DNA from: JBDIBB01 sp039812685 | Lineage (GTDB): Bacteria > Acidobacteriota > Vicinamibacteria > Vicinamibacterales > JAFNAJ01 | Reading direction: 5' to 3' | Assembly (NCBI GenBank): GCA_039812685.1 | Contig: JBDIBB010000036.1 | Location: forward strand, 1-34,093 | DNA length: 34,093 bases | Shown here: one piece after another, positions 19,613 through 29,944 of the stretch | How positions within the stretch are numbered: position 1 is the first letter of the stretch | How the letters are laid out: every line of letters starts with the position of its first letter | Notes under the pieces: generated by a model | Database searches by the model: none | What the model was told of the DNA's origin: nothing | Seen by the model: only the letters and a program-made list of their open reading frames with translations | Made by a program: the position numbers and the translations under genes

Positions 19613-20788
19613 ATGTCCTCCGACACCAGCCGGCCCGCCACGCGCGTCATCCATACCGGCGAGGGGAGCTGGCCGGACGCGGCGCCGCTCACCGCGCCGA
19701 TCTACCAGACCTCCACGTTCCTGTTCTCCTCGGCCGAGGAGTTGCGACGACACCAGGCGGGCGAAGCCGGCCAGTTCATCTACTCGCGGTACGGCAACCC
19801 CACCGTCGTGGCGGCCGAGGAGAAACTGGCCGTCCTGCACGGCGCCGAGGCGGCGCTGCTGTTCGGGTCGGGCATGGCGGCGGTGTCGACGACGATTCTC
19901 GGGCTGGCCTCGGCCGGCGACGAGGTGCTGTGCTGCGGCGCCATTTACGGCAACACCCTCGGGTTCCTCACGCAGGTCGCCACCCGCCTGGGCCTTGCCG
20001 TGCGGTTCCTCTCGATCGAGGACACGCGCGAGCCATCGCGGGCCTTCGGCCCCCGCACGCGCCTACTCTGGTTTGAGTCGCCGATCAACCCCACGCTGCG
20101 GTGCCTCGACATCGCTGCGGTGGCGCGCGCGTGCCGCGCGCGCGGCGTCGTGTCGGTCATCGACTCGACGTTCGCGTCGCCGGTGAACCAGCGGCCGCTC
20201 GAGCGGGGTGTCGATCTCGTCATGGAGAGCGCGACGAAGTACCTCGGCGGGCACTCGGACGTGACGGCGGGCATGGTCGCGGGCCGGCGGACGCTGCTCG
20301 ACCCCTTGCGGACGACGCGGCGGCTGCTGGGGACCGTGATCGAGGCCGGGCCGGCCTGGCTGCTGGCGCGCAGCCTGAAGTCGGTCGACGTCCGGGTGCG
20401 CCGTCACAACGAGAACGCCATGGCCGTCGCCCGGTGGCTTGCCGCCGACCCGCGTGTCAGCCGCGTGCTCTACCCGGGACTGCCCGGTCATCCCGATCAC
20501 GAGATCGCGCGCGCGCAGATGGACGGCTTCGGCGGCATGGTCACCTTCGATCTGGACGGCAGCTACGACCGCGCGGCGCGGCTCTTCGATCGCCTGCGCG
20601 TGTTCAGGCGTGCGGCCAGCCTCGGCGGCGTCGAGAGCCTGTGCAGCCTGCCGGTGCTCACCTCGCAGTACGGGTGGGACGACCAGCAACTGGCGCGTGC
20701 CGAGGTCACGCGGGGGATGGTGCGGCTGTCGGTGGGGCTCGAGGATCAGACCGACCTGATCGCCGACCTCGATCAGGCGCTCGACTGA
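19613..20788 (+). CDS. Cystathionine gamma-synthase/lyase-family PLP enzyme
   Basis: A 391-residue fold-type I PLP enzyme of the Cys/Met metabolism family (cystathionine gamma-synthase, cystathionine lyases, methionine gamma-lyase, O-acetylhomoserine sulfhydrylase). Seen: TRVIHTGEG at the start, APIYQTSTF, YSRYGNPT, the FGSGMAA loop, and the PLP lysine in ESATKYLGGHSDV (Lys209). The start ATG 19613 gives the family N-terminus and lies 8 nt after a -10-like hexamer; an in-frame start at 19553 would run through the promoter. Substrate cannot be fixed from sequence, and no neighbouring sulfur-pathway gene helps. It converges with the DHH gene, with 17 nt between stops. Confidence 0.88.
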   Translation: MSSDTSRPATRVIHTGEGSWPDAAPLTAPIYQTSTFLFSSAEELRRHQAGEAGQFIYSRYGNPTVVAAEEKLAVLHGAEAALLFGSGMAAVSTTILGLASAGDEVLCCGAIYGNTLGFLTQVATRLGLAVRFLSIEDTREPSRAFGPRTRLLWFESPINPTLRCLDIAAVARACRARGVVSVIDSTFASPVNQRPLERGVDLVMESATKYLGGHSDVTAGMVAGRRTLLDPLRTTRRLLGTVIEAGPAWLLARSLKSVDVRVRRHNENAMAVARWLAADPRVSRVLYPGLPGHPDHEIARAQMDGFGGMVTFDLDGSYDRAARLFDRLRVFRRAASLGGVESLCSLPVLTSQYGWDDQQLARAEVTRGMVRLSVGLEDQTDLIADLDQALD

Positions 20789-20805
20789 GGGCGGAGCGCG
20801 TCGCC

Positions 20806-22245
20806 TCAGACCTTCGCGGGCTCGCGGGGCGGCGTCTTCTTCTCGGCCGGCTGGGCCGTCTCGCGCAGGAACGTCGCCGCCATCTCCTGCAGCATCGCCG
20901 TGACCGCCGCCTCGTCGAGTTCGCCGTGCCGCTCCACCAGCCGGTCCCAGGGCACCACCGCCTTGGCCATGGCGCGATGGCCGCCCGCGCTGCCGAGATC
21001 GCTGAACCAGCGCTTGACGAACTCACCCGCGTTGCGCGAGTAGCCGAGGTTGCGCACCGACACGACGAGGAAGTCGTTGACGCGGCCGGCGACGATCGTC
21101 CACTTGGTGTCCTCGAGCTGCAGGAAGAAATCGGCGACGTAGACGATGACGTCCTCGCGCGGCGTGGCGCCGAGGAAGGCGCAGAACACCTGGTCGCGCA
21201 ACTGGCCGCGGTCCAGCGCCTCGCGCACGTAGCCCAGGCGCTCCATCGTGATCTCGGCGCCCTCCATGCGGCGGATTAGCGCCGGATCGGCGAGCGGATA
21301 GAGGTAGGTGAAGGCATCGAGATCCGACCGGTTGGTCTGGCGGGCGAAGAACAGCGTGTCGGACTTGATCGCGTAGAGCATCGCCGTCGCCGTCCGCTCC
21401 GAGATGCTGGCGTCGACCGCGCGCAGGTGCTCGGTGAGGATGGTGCTCGTCGAGCCGTAGTCGGCGCGGATGTCCTTGAACACGGCGCGGTAGCCGGGCT
21501 GCTCGGGATGGTGATCGACGACGAGGTCCACGCGGTCCAGGAGCCCGGCGAAATAGTGCGGCTGCACGTCGACCGTCGCGATGCGATCGAAGCTTGGCAG
21601 CACGTCGGACGTGATCGGCTCGACGTGGATGTCGAGCAGTGAGGCCATCCGCAGGTTCTCGGGCCGGGTCATCGTCTGCATCGCGCCGATGATGCAGGTG
21701 GTCTTCGTGCGGCGCAGGATGTTGCGCAGGGCGAGGCCGCTGGCCATCGCGTCGGGATCGGGATCGTTGTGGAGCAGGATCAGGACGCGATCCGCGTCCT
21801 CGAAGTACCGCTGGTACTGCTGGACCCTGGCGCGGATGAGCGATCGGCCCAGCTCGGCGTGCAGCGGCGGGCCGACGAGGCCGGCCAGCGAGAGCGCGGC
21901 CACCTCCGGGACGTGGGTCCGCAGCTCGTCCAGCCGTCGCGCCGACGGCGTGGTCGACAGGATGTAGAGCAGCGTGCCGCCGGCGTCGCGCGCCGCCTCG
22001 GCGATGCGGCGGAGGCCGCGGCGGCCGTTGTCCTCCACGAGCACCAGCGTGTTGGGCGAGACGTCGGCCTTCACGTAGGTGTCGACGCGGCGTGGATCGC
22101 CGACGGTCACCTCCAGGCCCGCCTCGTGCAGCCTGCGCGCCAGCGGGCGGCTCTCGACGAGGAACTCCACCTCGAATCCCGGCACGAGCACCTGGTGGAG
22201 GGTGCGGATGAGCAGTTCGTCCTGGCAGACGGCGAGACACTTCAT
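20806..22245 (-). CDS. DHH phosphoesterase with N-terminal RCK/TrkA-N-like domain
   Basis: A 479-residue protein. Residues 1-115 look like a Rossmann-type TrkA-N/RCK domain (VTVGDPRRVDTYVKADVSPNTLVLV). Then comes a DHH phosphoesterase domain with HNDPDPDA (159-166) and DHHP (244-247), and a DHHA1 domain with GSAGGH near residue 435. DHH-DHHA1 proteins of the NrnA/GdpP type cleave short RNA (nanoRNA), pAp or cyclic dinucleotides using Mn2+. The last 25 residues are Lys/Pro-rich. ATG 22245 is chosen because it starts the Rossmann domain and follows a good -10. All metal-ligand motifs are present, so it should be active; the substrate is not predictable. The RCK-like domain suggests a nucleotide-binding control module. 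Confidence 0.85.
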   Translation of the reverse strand: MKCLAVCQDELLIRTLHQVLVPGFEVEFLVESRPLARRLHEAGLEVTVGDPRRVDTYVKADVSPNTLVLVEDNGRRGLRRIAEAARDAGGTLLYILSTTPSARRLDELRTHVPEVAALSLAGLVGPPLHAELGRSLIRARVQQYQRYFEDADRVLILLHNDPDPDAMASGLALRNILRRTKTTCIIGAMQTMTRPENLRMASLLDIHVEPITSDVLPSFDRIATVDVQPHYFAGLLDRVDLVVDHHPEQPGYRAVFKDIRADYGSTSTILTEHLRAVDASISERTATAMLYAIKSDTLFFARQTNRSDLDAFTYLYPLADPALIRRMEGAEITMERLGYVREALDRGQLRDQVFCAFLGATPREDVIVYVADFFLQLEDTKWTIVAGRVNDFLVVSVRNLGYSRNAGEFVKRWFSDLGSAGGHRAMAKAVVPWDRLVERHGELDEAAVTAMLQEMAATFLRETAQPAEKKTPPREPAKV

Positions 22246-22291
22246 AGACGGGCAGGGCGGCGGCGTCGCCGGTACCGCGAAGCGAGGCCGC

Positions 22292-22297
22292 ATTATA
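22292..22297 (-). promoter_or_regulatory. -10 element of the DHH gene
   Basis: A perfect TATAAT on the minus strand lies 46 nt before the ATG at 22245, giving a leader of about 40 nt. The -35 region (TGCACG at 17-nt spacing) is poor. Confidence 0.6.
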
Positions 22298-22400
22298 CGC
22301 CTCGCCACGCGGGGCGTGCAGGAAGCGCTCGGGCCGTGTCCGGGCGCGGCCGCCGCCGGGGGCCGGCGCGGCCGGTGTTCCCGGCAGCCGTCCGGCGCGG

Positions 22401-22406
22401 TAGACT
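22401..22406 (+). promoter_or_regulatory. Putative -10 of the VWFA gene
   Basis: TAGACT lies 26 nt before the GTG at 22433, in the 187-nt divergent gap with the DHH gene. An AGGGGG ribosome-binding site lies between. Confidence 0.45.
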
Positions 22407-22432
22407 GGCGCCTGCACATCCAGGGGGCTGAC

Positions 22433-23356
22433 GTGAGACGACACTGGTCGGCAGCGGCGAGCCTGGTGGCGTGGGCGATCGCGACGGGTGCCGGTGCGCA
22501 ACCGGTGTTCCGCGCCGGCGTCGATCTCGTCAACTTCGGCGTCACGGTCGTCGATCGCCAGGGCGCGCTGGTCACCGATCTCGGGCCCGAGGACTTCGAG
22601 GTGGTGGAGAAGGGGCGCTCCCAGCGGCTGGAGATGTTCGCACGCGGCGATGCGGCGGCCGCGCCCCTGCGCCTGGGCCTGCTCTTCGACACCAGCGGCA
22701 GCATGCTGGAGGACATCGGATTGTCGCGCAGCGCGGCGATCAAGTTCCTGAACACCATGTCGCGCGCCGAGGACATCACCTTGGTGGACTTCGACGCCGA
22801 GGTCCGGGTGGCGCGTTACGGGCAGCCCGACTTCCCGCGGCTGGTCGAGCGCATCCGGGGACGCAGGCCCGATGGCGAGACGGCGCTCTACGACGCGCTC
22901 GGCGTCTACCTCGACGGGGCCGGAGGACAGGACGGACAGAAGATTCTGGTGCTCTACACCGACGGCGACGACACGCGCAGCGCCATGCGCTTCGGCGACC
23001 TGTTCGACCTGGTGCGCGCCTCCGACGCCACCATCTACGCCATCGGCTTCCTGCAGCGCCAGCCGGCGTCGCGGGGGCTCACCCAGCGGGTGCGGCTCCA
23101 GCAGATCGCGGAGGCCACCGGCGGACAGGCCTTCTTCCCCGGATCGCTGAAGGAACTCGACGACATCTACGCCAGGATCGTCGAGGAGATCGGCGCCCGC
23201 TACACGCTGGGCTACGAGGCGCAGGCGCCGGCCGACGGGACGTGGCGTGAGGTGAGCGTGAAGGTGACGCGGCCCGACCTGAAAGGGGCCAGGGTCCGCA
23301 CGCGAAAGGGCTACTTCGCGCCGCTGGTGCGCGGCGAGGCTGACGCCATCCGCTGA
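22433..23356 (+). CDS. Secreted VWFA-domain protein (acidobacterial VWFA-related family)
   Basis: A 307-residue exported protein. The N-terminus MRRHWSAAASLVAWAIATGAGA is a signal peptide, followed by a short beta-rich segment (VNFGVTVVDRQGALVTDLGPEDFEVVEKG) typical of the acidobacterial VWFA-related family. The VWFA domain has an intact MIDAS: DTSGS, the Thr in GETALYDAL and the Asp in YTDGDDT. It ends in a family-like VRTRKGYFAP. It is probably a periplasmic or surface metal-dependent adhesion/scaffold protein; the partner is unknown. GTG 22433 is chosen because it gives a complete signal peptide and has AGGGGG upstream. Confidence 0.85.
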   Translation: MRRHWSAAASLVAWAIATGAGAQPVFRAGVDLVNFGVTVVDRQGALVTDLGPEDFEVVEKGRSQRLEMFARGDAAAAPLRLGLLFDTSGSMLEDIGLSRSAAIKFLNTMSRAEDITLVDFDAEVRVARYGQPDFPRLVERIRGRRPDGETALYDALGVYLDGAGGQDGQKILVLYTDGDDTRSAMRFGDLFDLVRASDATIYAIGFLQRQPASRGLTQRVRLQQIAEATGGQAFFPGSLKELDDIYARIVEEIGARYTLGYEAQAPADGTWREVSVKVTRPDLKGARVRTRKGYFAPLVRGEADAIR

Positions 23357-23405
23357 ACCGGGCCCGGTCTCACCGGCCCTGCCCGTCGGGCGATCGGGTC
23401 GGCCG

Positions 23406-23414
23406 TGCTACGAT
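23406..23414 (+). promoter_or_regulatory. Putative extended -10 of uvrB
   Basis: TGCTACGAT matches an extended -10 (TGn-TAnnnT), 89 nt before the uvrB ATG. No LexA box is recognised nearby. Confidence 0.45.
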
Positions 23415-23503
23415 CCCGGGTTGCGTCGGCGTCGCGTGGACCCGGCGAGCGCCACGACACTGTGCGGCCGTGCCTCGGAGTTCCCGGGCGCGCCCCCGGC
23501 CCG

Positions 23504-25692
<2,189 letters not shown>

Positions 25693-25696
<4 letters not shown>

Positions 25697-26481
25697 GCGT
25701 GCGCGTGGTGCCCGACTGGATCGAGGACCGTGTCAAGAACGGCCTGCTGGAGATGCAGGAGTACGTGCGCCTGCTCGGACAGGTGGGCCGCGCGCTGGTG
25801 AGCGGTCCCTATTACTGGCGCGACATCGTCGAGCAGTTCGACGCCATCGGCGCGGGCTCGCTCGCCGTGGTGCTGCTCACCGGCCTGTTCACCGGCGCCG
25901 TGCTGGCGCTGCAGTCGGGGTTCACGCTCGACCAGTTCGGGGCGCGGTCGGAGGTGGGCCGGCTGGTGGGCGCCTCGATGGTCAAGGAACTCGGCCCCGT
26001 GCTGACGGCGCTGATGGTCACCGGCCGCGTCGGATCCGGCATCGCCGCCGAGCTGGGTTCGATGATGGTCACCGAGCAGATCAGCGCCCTGCGCGCGCTC
26101 GGCACCGACCCGGTGCGCAAGCTCGTCGTCCCCCGGATCCTGGCCGGCCTCGTGATGGTGCCCGTGCTCACGACGATCGCGATCGGCATCGGCATGGTGG
26201 GCGCGTGGATGGTCACCACCGGCCAGCTCCGTGTCGCCTCGAGCGTCTACTGGAACTCGGTGTGGGCCGGGCTCTACGTGCAGGACGTCTACATGGGCCT
26301 CATCAAGCCGTTCCTGCTCGGGTTCGTCATCGTGAGCGTCGGCTGTCACGTCGGGCTGCGCACCAGCGGCGGCACGCAGGGCGTGGGCCGTGCCACCACC
26401 CGGGCGGTGGTGGCGGCCTCGGTGGGCGTGCTCGCGGTGAATTTCTTCGTCACGAAACTCCTGTTCTGGCTGATGTACTGA
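25693..26481 (+). CDS. mlaE: MlaE-type ABC permease
   Basis: MlaE/YrbE (DUF140) is the inner-membrane permease of the Mla phospholipid transporter, which moves lipid between inner and outer membranes. The 262-residue product has an N-terminal amphipathic helix and about five membrane segments, with the family stretches FTGAVLALQSGFTLDQFGA, VKELGPVLTALMVTGRVGSGIAAELGSM and TEQISALRALGTDP. The ATG overlaps the uvrB stop by 4 nt. Followed after 9 nt by mlaF. Together with mlaD it indicates an outer membrane. Confidence 0.93.
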
Positions 26482-26490
26482 AGGACCGGC

Positions 26491-27378
26491 ATGCCCCCTT
26501 TCTCCAGCTGGTGGCGCCGCGGGGCGCGGCAGACCGCCACCGACCCGGCGCTGGAGGCCCTGCGTGAAGAGGCCTTCGGGCCGGGCTCGCCCATCGTCGT
26601 CTTCGACCGGGTGACGCTCGCCTTCGACGAACGCGTCGTGCTCAACAACGTGAGCTTCACGATGATCACCGGGCACACCAAGGTGGTGCTCGGCGCGAGC
26701 GGCGCCGGCAAGTCGACGATCCTCAAGCTGATCCTCGGCCTGCTGAAGCCCGATGCCGGCGTCGTCTGGGTGAACGGCGAGCGCGTGGACGAGATGGACG
26801 AACTCGGCATGATGGCCGTGCGCGCCAACCTCGGCATGGTGTTCCAGGAAGGGGCGCTCTTCGACAGCCTCACCGTGCGCGAGAACGTCGGCTACAAGCT
26901 GTTCGAGGAGACCGACACGCCGCTCGCGCAGGTGAACGCGCGCGTCGAGGAGGTGCTCCACTTCATGGGCCTCGGCGATTACATCGACCAGATGCCGTCC
27001 GAGCTCTCGGGCGGGCAGCGGCGCCGTGTCGCCATCGCCCGCGCGATGGCCGCCAAGCCGAAGCTGCTGCTCTACGACGAGCCGACGACCGGCCTGGATC
27101 CGATCACCGCCATCACCATCGACGACGAGATCATCAAGCTCCGCGATCTCGAGGGCGTCAGCTCGATCCTGGTGACGCACCAGCTGCGCGACGCCTTCTA
27201 CGTCGCCACGCACGAAGCCGTGCGCGAGAATGGACACGTCGGCATCCTCCAGGCCGACCGCGGCAAGTGCGCCGAGACCGAATTCCTCATGCTCAAGGAC
27301 GGCGACGTCGTGTTCGAGGGGAACGCCAGCGAGCTGCGCGCCTCGCGCGACGCCTACATCCGCTCGTTCCTGTCCTGA
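26491..27378 (+). CDS. mlaF: MlaF-type ABC transporter ATPase
   Basis: This is the cytosolic ATPase that powers MlaE. The 295-residue product has Walker A GASGAGKST, a Q-loop in MVFQEGALF, the signature LSGGQRRRVAIARAM, Walker B LLLYDEPTTGLDP and the H-loop in ILVTHQ. After the H-loop there is a short insertion (ATHEAVRENGHVGILQADRG) before the final FLMLKDGDVVFEG strand pair. The first 30 residues are a basic extension. It is encoded between mlaE and mlaD with short gaps; the ATG follows AAGGA. Confidence 0.94.
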   Translation: MPPFSSWWRRGARQTATDPALEALREEAFGPGSPIVVFDRVTLAFDERVVLNNVSFTMITGHTKVVLGASGAGKSTILKLILGLLKPDAGVVWVNGERVDEMDELGMMAVRANLGMVFQEGALFDSLTVRENVGYKLFEETDTPLAQVNARVEEVLHFMGLGDYIDQMPSELSGGQRRRVAIARAMAAKPKLLLYDEPTTGLDPITAITIDDEIIKLRDLEGVSSILVTHQLRDAFYVATHEAVRENGHVGILQADRGKCAETEFLMLKDGDVVFEGNASELRASRDAYIRSFLS

Positions 27379-27405
27379 TCCGCAGCCCGCGCCGAAAGGA
27401 TTCGC

Positions 27406-28443
27406 ATGCCCCGCACCCGTTCGCTGGCCTGGTCGCAACTCAAGGTCGGCATCCTCGCGGTCGCCGCCCTCGTGCTCGCCGGTCTCTTCATCATGTCGGT
27501 CGGCGGCCAGGGCTTCTCCTGGCAGCAATACCGCCTCTACACCCGTTTCAACGACATCCTCGGGCTCAAGAAGGGCGCCGTGGTCCGCGTGGCCGGCGTC
27601 GAGGTGGGCACGGTGGAGCGCATCGAGTTCGTCGGTTCGGAAGTCGAGGTGGGGCTGCTGGTGAAGAAGTCGATGCAGCCGCTGATCACCACCGATTCGC
27701 GCGCCAGCATCGGATCGCTGAGCCTGCTGGGCGCCGCCGTGGTGGACGTGAGCCCCGCCGCGACGGGCGCGGCGATTCCCGACGGGGGGCAAGTGACGTC
27801 GCGTCGCGCGGCGGGACAGCTGGCCGACGTGTCGGACGCCGCCACCAAGGGCCTGCAGCAGGCGACGGCGTTGCTCGCCGACATGCGCGCCGGCAAGGGC
27901 ACGGTGGGCCGGCTCTTCACCGACGAGCAGCTCTACCGGCACGTCAACGCCTTCGTCGAGGCGGCCCAGGGCGTGATGGTCTCGCTCAATCAGGGCAAGG
28001 GAACGCTGGGGCAGCTGATCCAGGATCCCGGCGTGCACCGTTCCCTGGAGACGACGCTGACCGATCTCTCGAGCATCACCGCCCGGCTGAACAAGGGCGA
28101 GGGGAGCCTGGGCGCCCTGCTGGCGGACAAGGCGTTCGCCGATGCGCTCACGGCCGCCACGGTGAACATGCGCGAGCTGACGGCACGGCTCACCCGCGGC
28201 GAGGGCACGGTCGGCAAGCTGCTCACCGACGATGCGCTGTACACGCGGCTGACCTCGGTCGTGGAACGGCTGGACGCGATGACCAGGCGCCTGGACGCGG
28301 GCCAGGGAACGGCCGGCCAGTTGCTGCAGGACAAGCAGTTGTATGAGAACATGAACTCGGCCGTGGGTGAGATGCGCAGCCTCATCGCAGACATCCGCCG
28401 CGACCCCAGGAAGTTCCTCAACGTCAAGGTCAGCCTGTTCTGA
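27406..28443 (+). CDS. mlaD: MlaD-type MCE protein with five 34-residue C-terminal repeats
   Basis: This is the lipid-binding MCE subunit anchored in the inner membrane and facing the periplasm. The 345-residue product has a single N-terminal membrane helix (about 13-33), one MCE domain (about 37-115: FNDILGLKKGAVVRVAGVEVGTVERI), a helical region, and then five contiguous 34-residue repeats (residues 162-331). Each starts GxGTxGxLLxD and continues as a helix; the last residues are RRDPRKFLNVKVSLF. Such repeats occur in long single-MCE proteins and probably extend the ring into a helical channel or bridge. ATG 27406 has AAAGGA upstream. Confidence 0.92.
   Translation: MPRTRSLAWSQLKVGILAVAALVLAGLFIMSVGGQGFSWQQYRLYTRFNDILGLKKGAVVRVAGVEVGTVERIEFVGSEVEVGLLVKKSMQPLITTDSRASIGSLSLLGAAVVDVSPAATGAAIPDGGQVTSRRAAGQLADVSDAATKGLQQATALLADMRAGKGTVGRLFTDEQLYRHVNAFVEAAQGVMVSLNQGKGTLGQLIQDPGVHRSLETTLTDLSSITARLNKGEGSLGALLADKAFADALTAATVNMRELTARLTRGEGTVGKLLTDDALYTRLTSVVERLDAMTRRLDAGQGTAGQLLQDKQLYENMNSAVGEMRSLIADIRRDPRKFLNVKVSLF
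27889..28398 (+). repeat. Five 102-nt coding repeats in mlaD
   Basis: Units of exactly 34 codons run 27889-27990, 27991-28092, 28093-28194, 28195-28296 and 28297-28398 without gaps. Shared pattern: G-[KEQ]-G-[TS]-x-G-x-L-x-x-D, then a helix ending in x-L-[NTD]. DNA identity between units is low, so the repeat is old and maintained at protein level. Confidence 0.85.
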
Positions 28444-28478
28444 CGCCGATGCGTCGGACTCGCGCCGGGAGGTGCAAC

Positions 28479-28754
28479 GTGTCGAACGACAACGGCAACG
28501 CCGCGGCCATCATGATGGCATTCGTCCTCGGGGCCATCGCGGGCGCGGCCACGGCCCTGCTCTGGGCTCCGCAGTCGGGTGAGGAGACCCGGCGGCTGAT
28601 CGCCGACAAGGCGCGCGAGGGCCGCGAGAGGGCCTCCGAGGTGGCGCAGCGCGGCCGCGAGTTCGTGGACCGCCAGCGCGAGAGCCTCGGCGGTGCGATC
28701 GAGCGCGGCAAGGAGGCGTATCAGCGCGCGCGCGGGACGGAGGAGCCGGCGTGA
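28479..28754 (+). CDS. YtxH-like membrane protein
   Basis: A 91-residue protein with one N-terminal membrane helix (AAAIMMAFVLGAIAGAATALLWAPQSGEETRR) and a long charged helix, the YtxH-domain layout. Members are small envelope or stress-associated proteins of unclear function. GTG 28479 is chosen for GGGAGGTG 5 nt upstream; an upstream in-frame ATG at 28449 lacks this. Its stop overlaps the next start (GTGA). Confidence 0.8.
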   Translation: MSNDNGNAAAIMMAFVLGAIAGAATALLWAPQSGEETRRLIADKAREGRERASEVAQRGREFVDRQRESLGGAIERGKEAYQRARGTEEPA

Positions 28755-29179
28755 ACGACACCGCCGCGGTCGTCTTCCTGGGCGTGATTGCCGTCGCGGT
28801 GTTCGTGATGGCCCTGCTGCAGGTTGGCGCCGTGGTGTACGCCGCGCGCCTGGCGCGGCGGGCGGAAGGCCTGCTGACGCGTCTCGAACACGACATCCAG
28901 CCGGCCATCGCACGCGTGACCGCGCTCACCGGCGACGCGGCGCGGGCTGCCGCACTCGCCGCGTCCCAGGTGGAGCGGGCCGACCGGCTGCTCGACGAGA
29001 TCACGGTGCGGGCCGATCGCGCGTTCACCTCCGTGCAGCGCGCGATCGGCACGCCCCAGCGCGAGGCCACCGCCCTGGTGGCCGGCGTGCGCGCTGCCGT
29101 GGGCGCGCTGCGCGGAGCGCGGCAGGCACGGCGCCGCCGCAGCGGTTTCGACGAGGACGACGCCCTGTTCATCGGGTGA
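28751..29179 (+). CDS. DUF948-like membrane-anchored coiled-coil protein
   Basis: A 142-residue protein with an N-terminal membrane helix (VVFLGVIAVAVFVMALLQVGAVVYAARL), then a long amphipathic helical region (residues 35-110) and a basic/acidic tail (RRRRSGFDEDDALFIG). This is like DUF948 proteins, which often neighbour YtxH proteins. Starts at GTG 28751 within the stop of the ytxH-like gene. It ends the uvrB-mla transcription unit. Function unknown. Confidence 0.7.
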   Translation: MNDTAAVVFLGVIAVAVFVMALLQVGAVVYAARLARRAEGLLTRLEHDIQPAIARVTALTGDAARAAALAASQVERADRLLDEITVRADRAFTSVQRAIGTPQREATALVAGVRAAVGALRGARQARRRRSGFDEDDALFIG

Positions 29180-29194
29180 GGGGCGTGGCCGACG

Positions 29195-29223
29195 TTGACG
29201 GCTGCCGGCGCCAGTGGTAAGCA
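29195..29223 (+). promoter_or_regulatory. Possible promoter of the 29278 gene
   Basis: TTGACG (29195-29200) is one base off the -35 consensus. After 17 nt comes TAAGCA with TG one base before it (extended -10 form). The -10 hexamer itself is a poor match. Confidence 0.35.
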
Positions 29224-29277
29224 TTACGCGCGGTGCAGGGAAGTGGACCCGCCTGACCCCGCCTTGAGGGAGGCGCC

Positions 29278-29847
29278 ATGACCGTTCGCTCTCGTCTCGT
29301 CGTTCTTGTGGCCGCCACGGCCGTCTCGTTGTCATTCCCCGTCGCATCCAGTGCCCAGGAGCCGCCATCCACCTCGGCGGGCCCCACCAGGGAACTCGTC
29401 AGCCTCCTCGAGAAGCGCCTCGACTCCGGCATGGCGTTCCTGGCCGCGAAGCTGCCCAACGGCGGCGCGCATCAGTACGTCGGGGCGCTCTACCTCCAGG
29501 CCGTCCCGCAACTGCTGGTCGTCATCGCGCAGTTCGAGCCTCCGGTATTGATGGACGAGCGGTTGGCCAAGCGTGACTACCGCGAGGCCTACACCGACCT
29601 GAACAGCGCCTCGAAGGTCGGCACGCGCCACTTCTTCGAGGATCTGAAGGTGGACGGCATGATGCCGCGCCGTGACGGATCGGAGCCCTTCGACATGTAC
29701 ACGGGCCTGGACGGCAAGCGGCTGCAGTTCGATGGCGACGCGCGGAAGCAGCAGTTGACCGAGGAGCAGTACCGGGCCGCGTTCGTCGCCGCCGACGCCC
29801 TCTACGCCAAGGCGGTGCAGGCCCTGCTGGCCGAGGCGAAGAAGTAA
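29278..29847 (+). CDS. Secreted hypothetical protein
   Basis: Not recognised. The 189-residue product starts with a signal peptide (MTVRSRLVVLVAATAVSLSFPVASSAQ, cleavage probably after SSA). The mature part is mostly helical and charged, with no cysteine and no obvious catalytic motif; YTDLNSASKVGTRHFFEDL and GEQ-like C-terminal helices are its most distinctive stretches. GAGGGAGG precedes the ATG. It is probably a periplasmic protein. It converges with the C39-like gene. Confidence 0.75.
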   Translation: MTVRSRLVVLVAATAVSLSFPVASSAQEPPSTSAGPTRELVSLLEKRLDSGMAFLAAKLPNGGAHQYVGALYLQAVPQLLVVIAQFEPPVLMDERLAKRDYREAYTDLNSASKVGTRHFFEDLKVDGMMPRRDGSEPFDMYTGLDGKRLQFDGDARKQQLTEEQYRAAFVAADALYAKAVQALLAEAKK

Positions 29848-29881
29848 GGTCCGCCCTGCCGGGCACCGGCGCGACCGCGGT

Positions 29882-29898
29882 CCGCCGGCGCCCGGCGG
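29882..29898. terminator. Perfect GC hairpin between convergent genes
   Basis: CCGCCGG-CGC-CCGGCGG, a 7-bp stem with a 3-nt loop, sits between the converging 29278 gene and the C39-like gene. There is no T-run on either side; it may act as a bidirectional terminator or mRNA end stabiliser. Confidence 0.4.
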
Positions 29899-29944
29899 GG
29901 GCCAGCGCGTTCTCCTGGCCGCCGGGGGCGGATCGGCGCGGCGA

